From Bdellovibrionales bacterium (GTDB taxonomy: Bacteria > Bdellovibrionota > Bdellovibrionia > Bdellovibrionales > UBA1609), in contig JADJNU010000001.1 of assembly GCA_016714165.1 (NCBI GenBank), positions 1,922,001 through 1,986,000 on the forward strand: a stretch of 64,000 nucleotides of DNA. Direction: 5' to 3'. The number at the start of each line of letters is the position of its first letter. Position 1 is the first letter of the stretch. This document shows positions 25,042 to 33,296 of this stretch, one piece after another. A program made the position numbers and the translations under genes. The notes beneath the pieces are model-generated. The model was given only the letters and a program-made list of their open reading frames with translations. It did not search any database and was not told the origin of the DNA.

Positions 25042-25924
25042 ATAAAATCAGACTCTGCATTTCTTCGGGAGTTTCAATTTCCCCTATAGCCACTCGAAAA
25101 GATCTCTCCCAGCTCCCACGCAAGAGCGCAAGAGCTTCGTGGCGGAGGCGTTGTGGGTTAAGCCGAGAATTATGAGTATTTCTTCCTTTTCCTAAAAGCT
25201 GGAGTCCCTCTGCCAATTCAAAAGTACCTCTTCTTTCGGTGGCAACCGTCTTGTACAGACGTTGACCCTCTTTTTTGCCCCCTTTTTCATCAAAATAAAA
25301 CTGAATTTCTTGAGCGAGATTGTCAGCTCCAGGGCGATCGGCCTTGTTTATGACAAAAACGTCTGCAATCTCCATCAAGCCAGCCTTCATCGCCTGTACC
25401 GAATCTCCTGATTCTGGCACCAGAACAAGACTCACTATATCCGCCACATGAAGAATATCAAATTCAGTTTGCCCCACTCCAACCGTCTCAACGAGCACAA
25501 CATCAAAACCCCACAAATCATAAGCCCGCAACATGAGATAAGAAGAGGCGCAAAGCCCACCTAGACTTCCACGAGTGCCCAATGACCGAATAAACACTCC
25601 CTCATCATTGAAGTGTTCTGAATATCTGATCCTGTCACCCAGAATGGCCCCACCAGAAAAAGGACTCGAAGGATCCACGGCCAAAACCCCAACTGTGCTT
25701 CCTAGCCTTCTCCACTCTCGAATCAGCTCTGCCACAAGAGTGGATTTTCCTGCACCCGGTGGACCAGTTATTCCGACTCTCAATGCCGTAGTTGGAGGCC
25801 TCAATAGTTGAGGATTAGAGAGAGACCGGGAGCCTGTCTGCTCAAGAATTGTCAAAAGCCTCGCCAAGTCGCGAAACTTACGGTTTTTTGCCATGCCCAC
25901 CAGGGAACGAATTTGGTCACACAT
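24998..25924 (-). CDS. meaB: MeaB/ArgK-type G-protein chaperone
   Basis: 308 residues. The Walker A loop GITGPPGAGKST is at 51-62, followed by LAVDPSSPFSGGAILGDRIR, the MeaB signature, ETVGVGQTE (switch region) and NKADRPGAD (guanine specificity). MeaB proteins protect B12-dependent methylmalonyl-CoA mutase; the older ArgK name reflects a mistaken role. No mutase gene is in the window, so its client must be elsewhere. The C-terminus is somewhat short for dimerising MeaB. It is convergent with the preceding gene. Confidence 0.92.
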   Translation of the reverse strand: MCDQIRSLVGMAKNRKFRDLARLLTILEQTGSRSLSNPQLLRPPTTALRVGITGPPGAGKSTLVAELIREWRRLGSTVGVLAVDPSSPFSGGAILGDRIRYSEHFNDEGVFIRSLGTRGSLGGLCASSYLMLRAYDLWGFDVVLVETVGVGQTEFDILHVADIVSLVLVPESGDSVQAMKAGLMEIADVFVINKADRPGADNLAQEIQFYFDEKGGKKEGQRLYKTVATERRGTFELAEGLQLLGKGRNTHNSRLNPQRLRHEALALLRGSWERSFRVAIGEIETPEEMQSLILSSEKSFPKKDQGFW

Positions 25925-25961
25925 TGAGATCCTTCTTCGGCGTTGATAACTCTACGGAAAG

Positions 25962-25984
25962 CTTAAGGTTTCTGGATCCTTAAG
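25962..25984. repeat. Inverted repeat, possible activator site
   Basis: CTTAAGG and CCTTAAG, seven-base arms with a nine-base spacer. It lies about 100 bases upstream of the sigma-54-like promoter at 26081, the usual distance for an enhancer-binding activator; it is also 38 bases upstream of the meaB start. Confidence 0.35.
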
Positions 25985-26080
25985 TAAAGCCGTCTCATTT
26001 CTACACACTCCGATTCTAAGGAGCCTTGATGTGATACAAAAAACTTCATTTATTTCAATATGTTACAACAGTCACCTGAT

Positions 26081-26095
26081 TGGCACTCTTTCTGC
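26081..26095 (+). promoter_or_regulatory. Sigma-54 promoter
   Basis: TGGCAC-TCTTT-CTGC matches TGGCAC-N5-TTGC with one mismatch and exact spacing of the GG (-24) and GC (-12) pairs. It lies 28 bases upstream of the ATG at 26123, so the mRNA leader is short. An activator acting from upstream is required by such promoters. Confidence 0.7.
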
Positions 26096-26122
26096 GTTAT
26101 CAAAATCAGGAGAAGTTGAATT

Positions 26123-27319
26123 ATGCGCAATTTTCTAAATCCCTACCTCATCATCAGTTTGTTAGTTGCAGGTACATTTTTTGAGCTTCTCAAGTCGGCA
26201 AAATTGAAAAATAGACCAGATACGGCAGAAATCCAGGGGCTGACCGATTTGGATTTGCAACCTTACAGTCGTCAGAGGTTTCCTGAAGACAATCTAAAGC
26301 GACAAAAGCCCCTCCAATTGACACAATTTCAGGGTGATGGAGTTCAAAAGAACAATCGATTCGAAGGCCAGCCTGACTTGAATGAAAAGCCTGTCCAGAC
26401 CGCAGAGGGGAATAATTCTCAAGGCACCACCAACGAACAAAAAAACATCGCCAAGCTCAATGAACTGGCCAAAAAGGCAACGGCCGACATCGAAAAGAAG
26501 AAAAAAGCCGCTGATGCGATCAAGGCAAAAAACAAGAAAAACAAAGAGGCCGCTGACAAAGAAAATAAGGAAAAGGCCTTGAAACAAATAGAGACCGGCC
26601 ATGATTCAGATCGCAACGATCACACTGACGAAACTGATCCAAACGAGTCAACCGGAGGGCTTGATGCAAACACACAAAAAAATCAGCCCATTCTCCCTGA
26701 GTCACCTGAAAAGGAAAAGGCAGAAGTTCCAGGGGTCGAGGAATGGATTCGACGTGTGCTGAATCAACCAAGCCTCGAAGAAACAACCAACCTAATTAAT
26801 TACCGAAATAGCAACCTCATTAGTCCTGAGGTGTTCTATACCGTCGTCAACCTCATGCTGGAAGATTCTCGGTTGCGTATGCGTGAACTGGGTGTTCACG
26901 CTGTCAATGCCACCCCTGGTTATCGCAGCTTTGTTATCCTGGCTCAGTTTTTACAGGATGAATCTCACGGCTCAAGCGTGCGTAGCTCAGCCAACCAAGC
27001 CTTTGATCGCTATGCCCAGTTTCCTTACCTTCCGGTCATAGAATCTGTTGTGCGCTCACAAGAAGCCACTCCCGTGCGCGAAAAAGCGATCAATCTGGTC
27101 GTCAATTCCGCCAATCTCAATTTGAACAAAAAAAGCACGCCCTCCCCCGCTGAACTATCCGAACAGAAAAACAAGAATCCGATGGTAAAGCGATATTCCG
27201 ATCTTCTGGCGGGCCTTGAACTCCTATTGACCAAATCAGCAGAGCCCCCCCAGATCAGAGCTGCGTTGCAAAATGCAGTGGATGAACTAAAAAAGCTACT
27301 CGCACCAGTCGGAACATGA
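26123..27319 (+). CDS. Membrane-anchored HEAT-like protein under sigma-54 control
   Basis: 398 residues; ATG follows AGGAGAA. An N-terminal hydrophobic segment (residues 7-24, PYLIISLLVAGTFFELL) is a signal anchor. Residues about 100-160 are a long Lys/Glu/Ala helix (KKATADIEKKKKAADAIKAK), probably a coiled coil or single helix as in TolA. After an acidic linker, residues 205-395 contain HEAT-like helical pairs (RMRELGVHAVNATPGYRSFV, REKAINLVVNSANLN). This suggests a periplasmic scaffold. No exact family recognised. Confidence 0.75.
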   Translation: MRNFLNPYLIISLLVAGTFFELLKSAKLKNRPDTAEIQGLTDLDLQPYSRQRFPEDNLKRQKPLQLTQFQGDGVQKNNRFEGQPDLNEKPVQTAEGNNSQGTTNEQKNIAKLNELAKKATADIEKKKKAADAIKAKNKKNKEAADKENKEKALKQIETGHDSDRNDHTDETDPNESTGGLDANTQKNQPILPESPEKEKAEVPGVEEWIRRVLNQPSLEETTNLINYRNSNLISPEVFYTVVNLMLEDSRLRMRELGVHAVNATPGYRSFVILAQFLQDESHGSSVRSSANQAFDRYAQFPYLPVIESVVRSQEATPVREKAINLVVNSANLNLNKKSTPSPAELSEQKNKNPMVKRYSDLLAGLELLLTKSAEPPQIRAALQNAVDELKKLLAPVGT

Positions 27320-27363
27320 TTATTGTCACACGGAACTTGGACTTTTTCCTTCATTAGCCCATA

Positions 27364-28128
27364 ATGGGCCCAATGTATAAGAAAGAAATTTTACTGATTC
27401 CGCTCAGCTTTTTTTTTGGCCTCAAAGCGATGGCTTTGGATCTGCCCACAGGACTGAACCACGAAAACAGAGTTGAAGTTATTCGTTTGGTTGGACTGGG
27501 TACAAGCAGTAAAATTCTATCTAACCCTTTCCCTCTTGGAGGCTATCCGGGACTTGAAATAGGGCTCAGTTTAGAACTTGTCAATGTGGCAGATCTTTCA
27601 CGCCTTGGCGACGGCACAAATAAGGATGAAAGAGAGTTTCGTGTTCCAAGCATCTCCATTGGAAAAGGCCTTTACAAAAGTGTCGACATCTTCTTTCATT
27701 TCGTGCCTTTCAGCGAAGATAGCAAAATGAGCGAATATGGCGGATTAGCGAGGTGGTCCTTCTACCAAGCTCGCTTTCTTCCTATCAACCTTTCACTCCT
27801 CCTGCACGGAAACATTTTTAATATGAGCGATTCCCTCGTCACAGAAACAATTGGATCTGAATTAATTGCTGGAATCAGCGTCAACAGTTTTTCTCTCTAT
27901 TTTGGAGGCGGATTTCTCTCGAGTTCAGCCCAATTCACGGCTCAGGGTCCCGACGGTGTCGTGGTCTCAACCGATCCTGCAACTTCTCGAGGAACAGTCG
28001 AAGAACTCGTTAGAGAGGGTCACAGCGTTGTTGGAATAACTCTTCATCTCTTTGATCTTTTTCTTGCTGCACAAATCGATCGCTACCGTGAGCCTGTGTA
28101 CAGCCTTAAACTGGGCCTTCGCTTGTAA
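27364..28128 (+). CDS. Predicted outer-membrane beta-barrel protein
   Basis: 254 residues; a second ATG at 27373 may be the start. A signal peptide (KKEILLIPLSFFFGLKAMA) is followed by alternating polar/hydrophobic strands with aromatic girdles and a terminal VYSLKLGLRL, typical of outer-membrane barrels. No specific family recognised. It is 45 bases downstream of the HEAT-like gene and may share its transcript. Confidence 0.65.
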   Translation: MGPMYKKEILLIPLSFFFGLKAMALDLPTGLNHENRVEVIRLVGLGTSSKILSNPFPLGGYPGLEIGLSLELVNVADLSRLGDGTNKDEREFRVPSISIGKGLYKSVDIFFHFVPFSEDSKMSEYGGLARWSFYQARFLPINLSLLLHGNIFNMSDSLVTETIGSELIAGISVNSFSLYFGGGFLSSSAQFTAQGPDGVVVSTDPATSRGTVEELVREGHSVVGITLHLFDLFLAAQIDRYREPVYSLKLGLRL

Positions 28129-28144
28129 AAGTTCAGAGTTCCTC

Positions 28145-28615
28145 TCAACCCAGCTGTAAAATTTTTTCCATTATAGAGCTGGTCGATCGCCCCGAAACAA
28201 ATTGCAGAGTACGCACCTCGCCTCCTCGCTTCAAGACGGTCTCGGCTCCCACGATTCTTTCAATGGGCCAATCACCACCTTTGACCAAAATATCAGGACG
28301 CACGGCCTCAATCAGGCGCAAAGGTGTTTCTTCTGAAAAAATAATCACGTAATCAACGCAGGCTAGGGCCGCGAGAATTTCACCCCGGTCCAGCTCATTT
28401 TGTATGGGTCGCGATTCCCCCTTCAAGTTTCTTACGCTCATATCCGAATTGAGACCCAAAACCAATATATCTCCGAGGGACTTGGCCTCCTGCAAATAAC
28501 GGATATGGCCGACATGGAGGAGATCAAAACAACCGTTTGTAAATCCCACCTTCTTTTTGTTTCTCAACTGAGAGAGTTCGCGTAATAAGGCCGCTTCCTC
28601 TAATATCTTTCCCAT
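28145..28615 (-). CDS. rfaE2: D-glycero-beta-D-manno-heptose 1-phosphate adenylyltransferase
   Basis: 156 residues, the size of the stand-alone nucleotidyltransferase (RfaE2, the C-terminal half of HldE). The cytidylyltransferase-like motif GCFDLLHVGHI (HxGH at 34-37) and the later SGRSTSSIMEKI are present. It makes ADP-heptose, the donor used by GT9 heptosyltransferases such as those at 1-2013. The sugar kinase half is not encoded here. It lies at the end of the minus-strand run after the RDD gene, with a 17-base gap. Confidence 0.92.
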   Translation of the reverse strand: MGKILEEAALLRELSQLRNKKKVGFTNGCFDLLHVGHIRYLQEAKSLGDILVLGLNSDMSVRNLKGESRPIQNELDRGEILAALACVDYVIIFSEETPLRLIEAVRPDILVKGGDWPIERIVGAETVLKRGGEVRTLQFVSGRSTSSIMEKILQLG

Positions 28616-28632
28616 GACAGATCACTTCCCAA

Positions 28633-29607
28633 TTAGTGGCGGTGATAAAGTTGCAGCCCTGAGAGTCGTGCCGTCAAATCACGATGAAAAAGCAGGGATA
28701 GCAGCGGAAGCACAACCAATCCTGAAATTACAATCAAAAAACTGCGCCAAGCAACAAGCAAGGGATAAAGACCCGAACGGTGTTGTCGATCATCACCCAT
28801 CTGAAAATCAAAAGTCCATTCACCTAGGGTTCGTCCGAAGAAACTTCGCGACACAACGACGTACATTTGCATGATCGCGACAAACAAGACACTCAGACTC
28901 ATCTGCGTCGCTCCGTCGCTGCGCATGTTAAAAGCCACAGATAGAACCTCAACCTGCGTGACTGATAACAAGCTCACTAAAAATACCAAACTCAAGGCGA
29001 CAACCACAGTGAAATCAAGAATTATTGAAGGAAGAGAGATGGCCGCCGGCCGCAAAACCCCGCCCTTCGCATCGTGCGCGCCTCTTCGCACTCCCGTCTG
29101 AACCTGCTCCGTAACTCTGACACTTGGAGAGATTGGTAAATTACCCGTGACCACCGGTCGACTGGGCGCTTTTCTCGATGCGGGATTGGGGGTGGTAGGA
29201 GACGGTGCGGGCGATTGAGGCTCAATGTCCGGCTTCGTAGAAAAAATATCGTGCGCGGGATAACGCGGAAGGGTAGATGATATTTCTACCTTATTTCGCG
29301 TTACAAGGGGCCCTAGGCCGGCAGTTTGAGCCGCTTTATTCATGTACTCGTCACCAAGATTGAGGCTGGACACCAATTGATCCATCGCTTCGCGCGCCTT
29401 AGCTGGACGCGCGAGCTCCTCTCTTTGACCCTGGCTGTTACCCTGGTCAAAAAATGATTCAGGAGGAACTGATGGCATTGATTTCTTTAAATTGTCCTGA
29501 GAAATACCAGTCTTCAAGACCTTCTCTCCCAAACGAACAGCCTTCTTATGAAAACCCAAGCCTTCGGTTAGCGGCTTGATCTGAAAATCATCTATTTCTT
29601 CGGACAT
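28633..29607 (-). CDS. RDD-family membrane protein with long cytoplasmic N-terminus
   Basis: About 324 residues from ATG 29607 (GGAAGGGA upstream). Residues 1-180 are polar, Pro- and Ser-rich and lack clear fold. The C-terminal 140 residues hold three hydrophobic segments (LDFTVVVALSLVFLVSLLSV, MSLSVLFVAIMQMYVVV, FLIVISGLVVLPLLSLL) and the RDD signature between segments two and three (FFGRTLGEWTFDFQM). RDD proteins are often transporters of small ions, but function varies. The long N-terminal tail is unusual and could be a binding region. Confidence 0.8.
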   Translation of the reverse strand: MSEEIDDFQIKPLTEGLGFHKKAVRLGEKVLKTGISQDNLKKSMPSVPPESFFDQGNSQGQREELARPAKAREAMDQLVSSLNLGDEYMNKAAQTAGLGPLVTRNKVEISSTLPRYPAHDIFSTKPDIEPQSPAPSPTTPNPASRKAPSRPVVTGNLPISPSVRVTEQVQTGVRRGAHDAKGGVLRPAAISLPSIILDFTVVVALSLVFLVSLLSVTQVEVLSVAFNMRSDGATQMSLSVLFVAIMQMYVVVSRSFFGRTLGEWTFDFQMGDDRQHRSGLYPLLVAWRSFLIVISGLVVLPLLSLLFHRDLTARLSGLQLYHRH

Positions 29608-29626
29608 TCCATTATTCCCTTCCAAC

Positions 29627-30379
29627 TCACTTCATCAAATCCCATTCATACTTTAAAATGCTGATCAAAGCCAAGCAAGCCGTTTCCACTCGGAGAACTT
29701 GACTACCCAAAGTTGTTGGGTACATCCCGTAGGATTGAAACAATTCGATCTCGGCAAGTGAATACCCTCCCTCGCTGCCAACAAAGATCCAAATTTCATC
29801 TGTGACTTGAGTTCTCAGAGGCACAAGAACCTGACGCACATGCTGTGGAGCCGTTCCCTCAAAAGGGAATAATCCTAGGGCTCCGCCTCTTTTGCTATAA
29901 TCGCACAATAATTCTTTGAGTGAGACGGGAGCATCCACGGCCATCAAATCCCCGCGCCCGCTCTGCTGGGTCGCCCCTAGAACAATCTTCTCCCATCGCT
30001 TCGACCTGCTCCTGATGCGATCATCAACATTCCTTACAAAACTATATTCAGAAACGAAAGGATGAATTTCGTAGACTCCCAACTCCACCGCCTTTTCTAC
30101 GATCGCATCCATAACCTGAAATCTAGGAATCGAAATGGCGAGATGAATGTGAGGCCTTGCGAGAGGAGCTATGGCGCGCTCTTGAAGAATTTTCGCCCAG
30201 GCCGATTTTCCTTTCACTTTTGTGACCTCTACCAGATAAGCCGCACCTCCTGAGGTCAGCATTTCAAACTTAGATCCGACCCCCTGACGGCAAACGACTA
30301 TCACATGATGAAAGACCTCTCCATGCAGATGGATCTCATGATCTATGAGGTCTTTTAAATCAAACCAGTAGCGTCTCAC
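29627..30379 (-). CDS. rsmE: 16S rRNA m3U1498 methyltransferase
   Basis: 250 residues from GTG 30379, which overlaps the prmA stop (GTGA). It has the N-terminal PUA-like part (HLHGEVFHHVIVV) and the C-terminal SPOUT knot with FVGSEGGYS and LGSQVLRVETACLALISIL. It methylates N3 of U1498 in 16S rRNA using S-adenosylmethionine. The prmA-rsmE pairing is common in bacteria. Confidence 0.93.
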   Translation of the reverse strand: MRRYWFDLKDLIDHEIHLHGEVFHHVIVVCRQGVGSKFEMLTSGGAAYLVEVTKVKGKSAWAKILQERAIAPLARPHIHLAISIPRFQVMDAIVEKAVELGVYEIHPFVSEYSFVRNVDDRIRSRSKRWEKIVLGATQQSGRGDLMAVDAPVSLKELLCDYSKRGGALGLFPFEGTAPQHVRQVLVPLRTQVTDEIWIFVGSEGGYSLAEIELFQSYGMYPTTLGSQVLRVETACLALISILKYEWDLMK

Positions 30380-31260
30380 TGCAAAACCCGAGAGAGGTGA
30401 AACCCCACCCACTCATCCCTTTCCAATCGGGCCCTCTGAATAAAATGATACTCTTCCCATTCAAATTCACGAACAAATTCATGTTCGCGTTCCAAAAGAA
30501 TCCCACTCAAAATAAGATCTCCTCCGATGGCCACGCGATCCATGAGTGCCCCGCGAAGATCGACCAGGACTCCATCGATAATGTTGGCTACGAGAACATC
30601 GAAGCTTCCAGGTACGTCCTCGATTTGTTCATCGTATATTTTGATTGTATCAATCTTGTTTAGTTTGATATTTTCGCTGGCCACAGAGCGCGCCTGAACG
30701 TCGATTTCGGTTGCTCCAACACGCTTTGCTCCCCACAACGCCGATGCCATCGCCAAAATGCCAGTCCCTGTGCCCACGTCCAGTACAGTTTTTCCATCAA
30801 GGTTGATGTTTGCTAAAAAACAGGCAGCCAACTGGGTGGTCGCGTGGGTACCAGTTCCGAAGGCCATGCCTGGATCGAGTAATATTTTTTTTATAGCCTC
30901 TGGAGGGGGTTGACTCCAGCTTGGCACAATCCAAATATCTCCGGCCAAGCAAAAAGGCTCAAAACCTTTCTTCCACTCTTCTAGCCAATCCTTTTCCACT
31001 TCCTCTCGAATTTTCAAGGTCAGGTTTGGAAACCGCCGAGTTATTTCCGATAAAAGATTCTTGTCCGGTGCCAAAGGAAAATAAACCTCAAGATCATGAT
31101 AAGCCGTTGATACTGTTTCGGGTTCAAAGCGAAGAGATTCTTGCCGAAATTGCAGATTTTCACTGACGCCACTGGCGCCAGATGAAAAGCACAAATCCGT
31201 AAGAACATCTTCTTCACTGGTCAAAACCCCTTTAAGCTCTAAAATGAAATAGGAGATCAC
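30376..31260 (-). CDS. prmA: Ribosomal protein L11 methyltransferase
   Basis: 294 residues. The methyltransferase motif I VLDVGTGTGILAMASALWGA and motif GMAFGTGTHATTQL upstream of it are specific for PrmA; VLVANIIDGVL replaces the usual NILA-type motif. It trimethylates ribosomal protein L11. It overlaps rsmE and follows a gap of 75 bases after the secreted protein gene. Confidence 0.93.
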   Translation of the reverse strand: MISYFILELKGVLTSEEDVLTDLCFSSGASGVSENLQFRQESLRFEPETVSTAYHDLEVYFPLAPDKNLLSEITRRFPNLTLKIREEVEKDWLEEWKKGFEPFCLAGDIWIVPSWSQPPPEAIKKILLDPGMAFGTGTHATTQLAACFLANINLDGKTVLDVGTGTGILAMASALWGAKRVGATEIDVQARSVASENIKLNKIDTIKIYDEQIEDVPGSFDVLVANIIDGVLVDLRGALMDRVAIGGDLILSGILLEREHEFVREFEWEEYHFIQRARLERDEWVGFHLSRVLQ

Positions 31261-31335
31261 ACCGTAGTCCTCACCAAATTTTTCTGGCGAAGAGTACCAA
31301 AAACTTGGGGCTCTGAAAACACAAAGAACGCCTAA

Positions 31336-31947
31336 TTAGGGCAGTTGCGCCTCTTCCGAAACGCTTGGAGCCGCTGGCTCAGCAGGCTGGGCCGCTGCGG
31401 GCACTTTGTTCACTGCCATTCTGGGTTCTTTGACAGGATTGACTTGCGGCTCCCTCGCCGAAACCTTGTCCGTTTCTGATGTCGGTGCGCGAATCCCCTT
31501 TTCCGCTCGCGCAGAGGTCAAATCGACCTCATCACCAACCATAAGATAGTTTTCATCTAAAATGGGAAGATTCTTACGATCAAACAGGGCATGCTCGCGA
31601 GCCACACTCACTCCCTTTTGCACGAACAAAACTTTGACTTCTCCCACGGGGATAACCAGTTCACCCGGACTCTTGTTTTGGTAAGCATCATAAAGGCCAA
31701 TCTGGCGCATGACGGTCACGATCATTCCTGGCTTTAAGCCCTTTTCGGTTCCACCATTTAAGTAAAAATCCTTCTCCGTGACTTCACCATTGGTCATTGC
31801 CAATCGTCGGCGCACCTCAAAGATTGAGAGGGCCATCGAAGTGGCCGGATAAACCGCCGTAAAGAGGAGAACTATGGCTAAGAAAAATTTCAATTTTTTC
31901 AAAGATCCAATGAATGGATCTCGACCATCCTTGATAGCTGAACTCAT
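31336..31947 (-). CDS. Secreted protein with KGLKPGM motif, FlgT-like context
   Basis: 203 residues. A signal peptide (KKLKFFLAIVLLFTAVYPATSMA) precedes a small beta-rich domain with FYLNGGTEKGLKPGMIVTV, a motif also found in C-terminal FlgT-like and other SH3-like domains of envelope proteins. The last 60 residues are a Pro/Ala/Glu-rich tail. It lies between fliW and prmA on the flagellar strand, so a periplasmic flagellar role is possible, but this is inference from position. Confidence 0.7.
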   Translation of the reverse strand: MSSAIKDGRDPFIGSLKKLKFFLAIVLLFTAVYPATSMALSIFEVRRRLAMTNGEVTEKDFYLNGGTEKGLKPGMIVTVMRQIGLYDAYQNKSPGELVIPVGEVKVLFVQKGVSVAREHALFDRKNLPILDENYLMVGDEVDLTSARAEKGIRAPTSETDKVSAREPQVNPVKEPRMAVNKVPAAAQPAEPAAPSVSEEAQLP

Positions 31948-32087
31948 AGGCGACTCCCTCCTTGGGAATTGCGCCGCCCTCCTAGCAGAATGTTATTACC
32001 GTCCTGGTTACCCAATTGTTCGGGGACTGTGCTCGAAAACTTAAAGGCCCCGGATACATTCAGGACAAAAAGCCCGCTCGCTACTTC

Positions 32088-32624
32088 TCAGGCTTCCGGC
32101 TGAAGGACAGACTTCGGATCAGGCAAGCGCACGGCCACGCCCCAATCAAGTGCCTGGCTCTTTATTGAAAGCGAAGGATTCTGATAGACTCGCTGCTGGA
32201 GCTTCGCAAAAATTGGCTCTTTAATTGCCAAAGTACTGTCTTGCATGACCGATTGACGTCCAATCCGCGCGGCCACATTTATAATCAGAGGTGCCTTCAG
32301 GTTAGCTGTCATTTGAGTAGGATCCTCTGGTATTGTTATAATCGCAAAACTTCTCGTCCCTTCCGTCGACTTGAGCTGTAAAACTTCCAAATCGTACTTA
32401 GACAGTCTGTAAACATAATTACTGACAAAAAGCTCTGGCTCCAGAACTGGAAAAGCCAGACCTGGCTCTTCACAACTTTGCAGCCAAGCAAATATTTCAT
32501 CATTAGGGTCGTCCAAAAGGACAAATTTACGGTAATCATTAAAGCCCAAAAGGCCTTCAGGAAAATCAATGACGTCTTGTTCGGTTATTTCAACGATACC
32601 AAACCTAGAGGTTTGAATCCTCAT
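32088..32624 (-). CDS. fliW: Flagellar assembly factor FliW
   Basis: 178 residues from ATG 32624; the open frame extends 36 codons further but is not FliW-like. It starts with the family pattern MRIQTSRFGIVEITEQDVIDF, then PEGLLGFNDYRKFVLL and a conserved AFPVLEPELF. FliW binds flagellin and, when free, binds CsrA and removes it from flagellin mRNA. The last 30 residues exceed the usual length. It lies downstream of csrA. Confidence 0.93.
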   Translation of the reverse strand: MRIQTSRFGIVEITEQDVIDFPEGLLGFNDYRKFVLLDDPNDEIFAWLQSCEEPGLAFPVLEPELFVSNYVYRLSKYDLEVLQLKSTEGTRSFAIITIPEDPTQMTANLKAPLIINVAARIGRQSVMQDSTLAIKEPIFAKLQQRVYQNPSLSIKSQALDWGVAVRLPDPKSVLQPEA

Positions 32625-32767
32625 AATCAGCCCCCCTGATATTGTTGAGGATGCCCACAAAAATAAGACACGGCAAGACAAAAGCCGACCGAAAAAGAGC
32701 AAAGTCTTTTTGTTGATCATTATCCTAATCAAAAATTAAACAATGCGTTATTTCTGTGGAGTAAGAT

Positions 32768-32995
32768 CTAGGGTTTTAGAAGTTTTGCAACGGCACGCGT
32801 ACTGTCCGATGTCGCAGTCGATGACTCCTGATTTTGATCTTGTATGGCTTGATAGACTTCTTCTCTGTGAATTTTTGTGTCTTTGGGTGCTTCGATCCCA
32901 AGTCGCACTTGCTTGCCTTTGATCTGAACGACGCGGATTTTGATATGATCATCTATCGCAATGCATTCGCCTAATTTTCGAGTCAGAACCAACAT
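32768..32995 (-). CDS. csrA: Carbon storage regulator / translational repressor CsrA
   Basis: 75 residues. MLVLTRKLGECIAIDDHIKI and VRLGIEAPKDTKIHREEVY are the two halves of the CsrA strand fold, including the RNA-binding LTR(K) and the HREEVY end. CsrA dimers bind GGA motifs in mRNA leaders, blocking translation. A GGAGACTGACCC ribosome site precedes the ATG. Next to fliW, its likely target is flagellin mRNA; the leaders at 7721-7940 and 10712-10978 have several GGA motifs. Confidence 0.96.
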   Translation of the reverse strand: MLVLTRKLGECIAIDDHIKIRVVQIKGKQVRLGIEAPKDTKIHREEVYQAIQDQNQESSTATSDSTRAVAKLLKP

Positions 32996-33263
32996 GGGTC
33001 AGTCTCCTTCAACATCCTGGTCAAAGCTTCGAGGGTTTTCGGTAATCCTTCACCCATCAATGACCTCTACGGTAGAAATCAATCGAAACCTTAGCTATTA
33101 TTTCTAGGGATGAAAGTCAAGATAGGCCGGTTCCCTCAGATTCTCACTTGAAAGAATAACAGCCCATTTGAAATATAATGGGGTAATTCCTCCTTATATC
33201 AACAGGAAATTCGCTGCTAACTTGGATCATCTGTTCCGATTCAAAAATTAATGAATTCTTATT

Positions 33264-33292
33264 ATTGGCCTTCGCCCATGGATTCGGCCAAT
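33264..33292 (-). terminator. Weak hairpin after flgL
   Basis: ATTGGCC and GGCCAAT arms (33264-33270, 33286-33292) directly follow the flgL stop. A/T-rich sequence but no strong T run follows. The 301-base gap to csrA (32996-33296) holds the csrA ribosome site and probably its promoter; no gene is seen. Confidence 0.35.
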
Positions 33293-33296
33293 GAAC

